Assembly (NCBI GenBank): GCA_013215865.1
Contig: JABSQL010000108.1
Location: forward strand, 1 to 5,942
Length of the DNA: 5,942 nt
Direction of reading: 5' to 3'
From: Candidatus Margulisiibacteriota bacterium
Lineage (GTDB): Bacteria; Margulisbacteria; Marinamargulisbacteria; DT-59
The notes beneath the pieces were generated by a model that made no database searches, was not told where the DNA came from, and worked only from the letters and a program-made list of their open reading frames with translations. Position 1 is the stretch's first letter; the number at the start of each line of letters is the position of its first letter. This document shows positions 3,601 to 5,942 of this stretch, in pieces. A program made the translations under genes and the position numbers.

Positions 3601-5942
3601 CGGGTCTACCTGCTAATGCTACTCGTATGAAATTTGTCATGGAGAATCCATATAAGAAAGGAACAGAAGAATTCAAGCTCAATATAGATGGAACTGATTA
3701 TAAATTTAAAATTCAGCGTTCTTTCGATTCACGATCTTTCACAGCACACATAATGAATGGTGAGGTATGTAGTTCATCTAAATTTGCTACTTTTACATAT
3801 GATGATAATGGCGAGTTGACTTTAAGATATCATAATATAGGATCAAACTCTAAATCTGATACAGGTTCGGATAGTCTAGCAGTATCTGAATCAGACGATG
3901 ATGGCGATAGAGCAGACGAAAGAGAATTTGAGGGAACTGATGAATTTAATGCTGCTCCGGAACAAAAAGCGAATATTGAGAAAAGCCCAGTAATTCCTAG
4001 ACGTCATTCTATAATGGAAGATCCTCCAACTATCGCAAATGACAAAATGCCTAAAGCTGAAGAAATGACTAAAAAACCGATCATGAAACCTGAACTTGTA
4101 CGGTATAACCGTGACTTTATGGATTTACAAGATGAATATGCGGCTTTAGAGTCACAACATGACTCTCCTGAAAGAGACGAGTCTTTTGCTGCACTATGCC
4201 TCAAGATAACGGGTTTGATTTCTGATGTAGAAAAGCTTCAACAAAGAAAAAAAGCTGCAGGAGACCTTTTTCGAGAAACTGAAAACAGTTCATTTAAAAT
4301 AAAACATGTTATACAGCTTCAGCAGGAACTAATTAAGTTAAAAACAAAAGTTTCTACATCTCTTTCTCAATCAGATAAAAGAGATACACGTCTTCTTAGT
4401 GAATACAGTCATGATGCAGTGAAAACTTCTATTCCTATTATTAAAATAGTAGGGAATGAACTACATCCCGAAAGATTAGAAAAAGCTGGTAATAAATATA
4501 TTATTAAAGCTGCGGGTGAAGTATATTTTTTAGAAAAGCAGGGAGCAGGTGATGTTGACGGAGATAATATTGATGGCCATTACCATCTTATTGCACAATC
4601 TGACAAATCATATGATATTCAAGTCTGGAAAAATAACATACTTCTTTCCACCGAACCCGGGCAAGGAACAATAGATGCTTCTGTACATGTTGTAACCAAA
4701 GCCTCTGTTACTGATGAAGCAAAATCAACTGATTCTTCTCCTACTGATCCTTCTCTTGTTGAAACAACACCAGCTGAAGTAAGGAAACCTATCCCTGATT
4801 ATCATCGCGAAGATTCAGAAGAGGATTATCCTAGGGCTAAAAAAGTAGATTCAGCAGCTTTAGCAGCTTTATTGAAACCTAATAAATTTCAAATTCGAAA
4901 TATAATGGGTAGTAACCCTCTTCCTAGTCAAATGACGGGGGAAATAGAATCTGATGGAACAAGAACAATGAAAAAAAGTCATACAGTTAAAGCAGCTGCT
5001 GCTTCTGAGAGTAAAGCAGTAGAGAGTACTGATGCAAGAGATGCTGAAAGACCATCCGTACCAGGGTTTACTATGCAACCCAAAGATGCCAGTCATCCTA
5101 CTGATGATGATGATGGTTATGATAGTCTAGAAATTGAAGATGATGAAGAAAGTGAAAATGGGTTAACTGATCCAACGTCTATTGGTTTTCGAATGAACAA
5201 GGTACAAAATTCTCAGAAAGCTGCTCGCGTTGAAATGGATGATTATTATTCTTTCCGCTCTAACGGATTGAATTACAAATTATTTCCTGTAAACGATAAA
5301 AAAGGAGGTGGAAATTTTGACAAGAAAGATTTGAAAATTGACGGTAAGTATATGCTAGAAAATATATCTACAAAAGAAAGATATACACAACAATGGAAGA
5401 ATAATAGGCTTACCCATTCTAAACCTGTAAAAAAAGAATCATCACTTACTATGTTTGAGGTGATGGAGGGAGTAGATACAGATACGGTTAAAACATCTGA
5501 TGGACCAAAGCATAAAAAGAGAAGAGCACTCCCCAGTAGGTCTTATAATAACGATGTATTATGGGTGGATTCAAATACATTACCTTCAAGTGCAGAAGTT
5601 GAAAAAGAAGAAGAACTTGAAAGGCAGGTAGATATGCAGCAAAGAGAAGTGGCTAAAAAAGCGCCTAGACCTAGACGTAGGATAGGAATGTCGATGTTTT
5701 CTAGAAAAACTAAGAAATCTCCAAAGAAACTTGAAGAGCTCAGGTATGACGATCTTGACCCGGGAACCAAATTTTTCATGATCTATAAAGGAGAAACAGT
5801 TGAGGTAACTGTTCGTCAGAAACAGCACACTAAGGATAAACCCGCATCAATTTATTTATCCATCAAAAAGCCAAATTCCACACCATTTACTGTAGGATTC
5901 GTAAAAACTACAGAAGGTGGGATAAGAAAACCTAAAAAAACA
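612..5942 (+). CDS. Giant modular acidic protein of unknown function (3' end outside window)
   Basis: I do not recognise this protein. The frame runs 1777 codons from the ATG at 612 to the window edge without a stop. I read it codon by codon. Residues 1-160 are mostly helical and polar, with no signal peptide. From about 180 onward, Asp/Glu/Ser/Ala/Pro-rich stretches that look disordered alternate with beta-rich modules at about 338-449, 481-598, 817-862, 1006-1077, 1274-1353, 1538-1605 and 1707 to the edge. Residues 1161-1269 look like a coiled coil. Residues 783-806 are aromatic and basic. Basic clusters lie at 1633-1638 (KHKKRR) and 1682-1690 (KKAPRPRRR). Cys is rare, and no transmembrane helix, nucleotide-binding loop or enzyme motif was found. 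The gene is co-directional with comEC but has its own RBS after a 164-base gap, so it is likely transcribed separately. It looks more AT-rich than comEC. Possible roles, all inferred, are a cytoplasmic scaffold, a protein exported without an N-terminal signal, or a host-directed effector. The gene call is firm; the function is unknown. Confidence 0.9.
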   Translation, partial: MLSPVAGERRYGNAVSDHRSIHKGNRQKYSGEQVEMHMKNISRPSKMKPEVISRLYELAVVMEEDDRIGTLFAENYKNILDYLSKVVINFSSHIPNSTNDKYDNEVLKAALRLFMAVNDLAKKDSVDLGKFNKKYNVSVFKSPDFKSERAQIRAEKDRLKPKPSNTENTRRSIRDCFRDTHVTDDVEPEQKHAEVTPTKTQNQPRNERMAPQNHDNSQTASNSRPEVKDDDRYVSGSDHQEDGVDAGSDSDAFENNTGATESSADEEFIIEELPVGSEDQDAHPEVEEGDGDVIPSQKTAVAVQSSDSEQEQEEVKANELNKNGSAVDEDGPAPEELRAIITRLNPKTYVMEKAFNDDREESNETYDNLEDLFGDVHDKGHIVAAGVKWSLKGGVVRMGTSTYVRVYNDDLEHSAQLRKQDDGQFVISNFKEYSKHLIMRRGLVMVFPNVRNSSKKLVPKVIDSSDRTHAESKDVEQEAQSIIIRPFSKLTKGMAYNHLINNVFYTGILISKKSNRSFIFKSYTPLPGGSYLCKVTKKSDKKMKIKANYDRYVDKDFIYKIKGNDIKFKKATYQEGVFIAISACGSYELRFHENSDGDIHSRKLRSSNNLSKYAVPSDLGVVAVGDAADEREQEEVSLANGPRSASDAGSDSVDGDPSADEKKHLDAPDSAPKFDYDSARSKDPEGIESDDESVEQELSIAQVSLKGIKYRYGVPRADEQKHAEAKTDDSVEEDLEVTLKDMHDIAQTSDAGDVSSDESDGSVIPISQKQVSNTSKHKNLNTVKKLVRWLPYTKGIYKAWRYFHTGKLGTKDNPIKRIWASFNDLTEGTVVSHEKKLYRVVEVDTKNGFVVVETMGLNPKRMPLQEDGRSGKNEAYKAKVEELKAYNVSTDEVPYEDMRDEPDAIDSQGSVEGYECFNGAENDPDATRMFDKSPRQEAGGEFHSVPAASNAGSDSLAVSESAEKYDNPADNDPFNSNAALPPSEEPDEVKNAPSEEAGLPANATRMKFVMENPYKKGTEEFKLNIDGTDYKFKIQRSFDSRSFTAHIMNGEVCSSSKFATFTYDDNGELTLRYHNIGSNSKSDTGSDSLAVSESDDDGDRADEREFEGTDEFNAAPEQKANIEKSPVIPRRHSIMEDPPTIANDKMPKAEEMTKKPIMKPELVRYNRDFMDLQDEYAALESQHDSPERDESFAALCLKITGLISDVEKLQQRKKAAGDLFRETENSSFKIKHVIQLQQELIKLKTKVSTSLSQSDKRDTRLLSEYSHDAVKTSIPIIKIVGNELHPERLEKAGNKYIIKAAGEVYFLEKQGAGDVDGDNIDGHYHLIAQSDKSYDIQVWKNNILLSTEPGQGTIDASVHVVTKASVTDEAKSTDSSPTDPSLVETTPAEVRKPIPDYHREDSEEDYPRAKKVDSAALAALLKPNKFQIRNIMGSNPLPSQMTGEIESDGTRTMKKSHTVKAAAASESKAVESTDARDAERPSVPGFTMQPKDASHPTDDDDGYDSLEIEDDEESENGLTDPTSIGFRMNKVQNSQKAARVEMDDYYSFRSNGLNYKLFPVNDKKGGGNFDKKDLKIDGKYMLENISTKERYTQQWKNNRLTHSKPVKKESSLTMFEVMEGVDTDTVKTSDGPKHKKRRALPSRSYNNDVLWVDSNTLPSSAEVEKEEELERQVDMQQREVAKKAPRPRRRIGMSMFSRKTKKSPKKLEELRYDDLDPGTKFFMIYKGETVEVTVRQKQHTKDKPASIYLSIKKPNSTPFTVGFVKTTEGGIRKPKKT
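1176..1192 (+). repeat. 17-base repeat GAACAAAAACATGCTGA, copy 1
   Basis: Identical to 2766-2782, 1590 bases (530 codons) away in the same frame, encoding EQKHAE. A degenerate third form, DEKKHLDA, is encoded near 2590-2613, and PEQKA near 3957-3971. Confidence 0.8.
1344..1360 (+). repeat. 17-base repeat GATGCTGGATCAGATTC, copy 1
   Basis: Identical to 2550-2566, in the same frame, encoding DAGSDS in an acidic linker. Related linker motifs are DAGD at residue 750, NAGSDS at about 950 and DTGSDS at about 1083. Confidence 0.85.
1623..1958 (+). other. Module 1 of the giant protein (residues 338-449), beta-rich
   Basis: First compact region after a long acidic linker. It has alternating hydrophobic strands (TYVMEKAF, HIVAAGVKWSL, TYVRVYNDD) and ends in GQFVISNFKEYSKHLIMRRG from residue 423. 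That end loosely follows the G-x-Y/F...K pattern seen in modules 5 and 6. It also contains YDNLEDL, a weak echo of the F/Y-x-x-L motif of modules 2, 3 and 7. This is the most divergent copy, and its membership is tentative. Confidence 0.4.
2052..2405 (+). other. Module 2 of the giant protein (residues 481-598), probably two units
   Basis: The first half begins FSKLTKGM (F487, G493), with the same spacing as FNDLTEGT in module 3 and YDDLDPGT in module 7. It continues with NNVFYTGILIS, then GGSYLCKVTKK from about residue 528. The second half has FIYKIKGNDIKFKKA, then GVFIAIS (G576), then SYELRFHEN. That lines up with the G-x-Y...SYDIQVWKNN segment of module 5 with one gap. The segment therefore looks like two adjacent related beta units. 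Confidence 0.5.
2550..2566 (+). repeat. 17-base repeat GATGCTGGATCAGATTC, copy 2
   Basis: Second exact copy, 1206 bases (402 codons) downstream of the first and in the same frame. It begins the linker between modules 2 and 3. Confidence 0.85.
2766..2782 (+). repeat. 17-base repeat GAACAAAAACATGCTGA, copy 2
   Basis: Second exact copy, again encoding EQKHAE within an acidic linker (ADEQKHAEAKTDDS). Confidence 0.8.
3060..3197 (+). other. Module 3 of the giant protein (residues 817-862), small beta unit
   Basis: FNDLTEGTVV (F822, G828) is followed by strands LYRVVEVD and GFVVVETMG. This turn-strand-strand layout resembles a small SH3-like barrel, which is a structural guess and not a family match. 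It is preceded by an aromatic and basic segment (residues 783-806, including VRWLPYTKG and YKAWRYFHTG) that could be an amphipathic helix. Confidence 0.5.
3463..3495 (+). repeat. 33-base direct repeat, copy 1
   Basis: This stretch is identical over 33 bases to 3862-3894 and in the same reading frame. The copies are offset by 399 bases, exactly 133 codons. It encodes GSDSLAVSES inside an acidic linker. The flanking bases differ at once on both sides. The two copies bracket module 4. Confidence 0.95.
3627..3842 (+). other. Module 4 of the giant protein (residues 1006-1077), beta-rich
   Basis: NPYKKGTEEFKLNIDG (G1017, T1018), then TDYKFKIQRSFD and SFTAHIMNGEV, then FATFTYDDNGELTLRYHN. The G-T-x-x-F followed by G-x-x-Y/V-x-F/V order matches module 7 (GTKFFMIYKGETVEVTV). 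The leading F-x-x-L is not present, so this is a weaker copy. It sits between the two 33-base direct repeats. Confidence 0.5.
3862..3894 (+). repeat. 33-base direct repeat, copy 2
   Basis: Exact copy of 3463-3495 in the same frame, encoding GSDSLAVSES after DT instead of NA. It is followed by a very acidic DDDGDRADERE stretch. Nucleotide identity including third codon positions points to a recent duplication or conversion event, not only a shared protein motif. Confidence 0.95.
4092..4418 (+). other. Predicted coiled-coil or helical segment of the giant protein (residues 1161-1269)
   Basis: This stretch is rich in Glu, Lys, Gln, Leu and Ile and has no Pro apart from one in a central loop (HDSPERDES). 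It includes LVRYNRDFMDLQDEYAALES, ALCLKITGLISDVEKLQQRK and HVIQLQQELIKLKTKV. Hydrophobic residues fall at roughly heptad spacing by eye. It suggests oligomerisation or a stiff spacer between modules 4 and 5. Confidence 0.5.
4431..4670 (+). other. Module 5 of the giant protein (residues 1274-1353), WKNN type
   Basis: Strands IPIIKIVG, KYIIKAAGEVYFLEK, GHYHLIAQ and SYDIQVWKNN (G1322, W1339). The 28 residues from G1322 align without gaps to those from G1578 in module 6, with 12 identities, including the W-K-N-N and a closing Pro. Just before G1322 is an Asp-rich loop, D1314-V-D-G-D-N-I-D1321, that resembles the first part of a calcium-binding loop but lacks the usual acidic residue at position 12. 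Confidence 0.55.
5223..5426 (+). other. Module 6 of the giant protein (residues 1538-1605), WKNN type
   Basis: YYSFRSNGLNYKLFPV, a glycine-rich turn (KKGGGNF), then GKYMLENIS and ERYTQQWKNNRL (G1578, W1595). The Gly-to-Trp distance of 17 residues is the same as in module 5. The preceding linker is very acidic (for example DDDDGYDSLEIEDDEES), and the following linker holds the basic cluster KHKKRR. Confidence 0.55.
5730..5942 (+). other. Module 7 of the giant protein (residue 1707 to edge), incomplete
   Basis: YDDLDPGTKFFMIYKGETV (Y1712, G1718), then VEVTVRQ, SIYLSIKKP and PFTVGFVKTTEGG. The opening matches FNDLTEGT of module 3 and FSKLTKGM of module 2 with identical spacing. The module runs to the right edge, so the protein continues and probably has further copies. 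Confidence 0.5.

Noticed and set aside
3463..3894. CRISPR-like or transposon-end interpretation of the 33-base repeats
   Set aside because: There are only two direct copies 399 bases apart, both translated in frame, with no inverted ends and no array spacing.

Overview
The window holds the 3' end of one recognisable bacterial gene and the 5' part of one very long gene that I do not recognise. Both are on the + strand. The organism is a bacterium using the standard code: TGG encodes Trp, no TGA is read through, and the second gene has a strong Shine-Dalgarno site. The phylum cannot be fixed. From memory, the comEC tail looks more like versions in deltaproteobacterial or Nitrospira-like lineages and some candidate phyla than like Bacillus or Neisseria; this is a weak inference.

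Region 1 (1-447) is the C-terminal metallo-beta-lactamase-like part of the competence DNA-uptake protein ComEC/Rec2. It is open through the left edge and ends at a TAA. Region 2 (448-611) is a 164-base AT-rich gap. It holds the ribosome binding site of the next gene and no RNA gene, promoter or terminator that I can support.

Region 3 (612-5942) is a single open frame of 1777 codons with no stop before the right edge, so the protein exceeds 200 kDa or so. It has no N-terminal signal peptide and no transmembrane segment. The N-terminal ~160 residues are mainly helical. After that, strongly acidic Asp/Glu/Ser/Ala/Pro-rich stretches that look disordered alternate with compact beta-rich modules of about 50-110 residues. 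The modules can be aligned with each other by eye. One group shares F/Y-x-x-L-x-x-G-T/M and another shares G-x-Y/F-x-L...W-K-N-N. A likely coiled coil lies at residues 1161-1269 and basic clusters near 1633-1706. The linkers carry recurring motifs (D/N-A/T-G-S-D-S, E-Q-K-H-A-E). One 33-base exact direct repeat brackets a module exactly 133 codons apart.

The two genes share a strand but nothing links their functions. ComEC takes up DNA at the inner membrane. The giant protein reads as a beads-on-a-string scaffold, a secreted protein or a host-directed effector, and the sequence does not decide between these. The giant frame also looks more AT-rich than the comEC fragment, which fits later acquisition or fast evolution.
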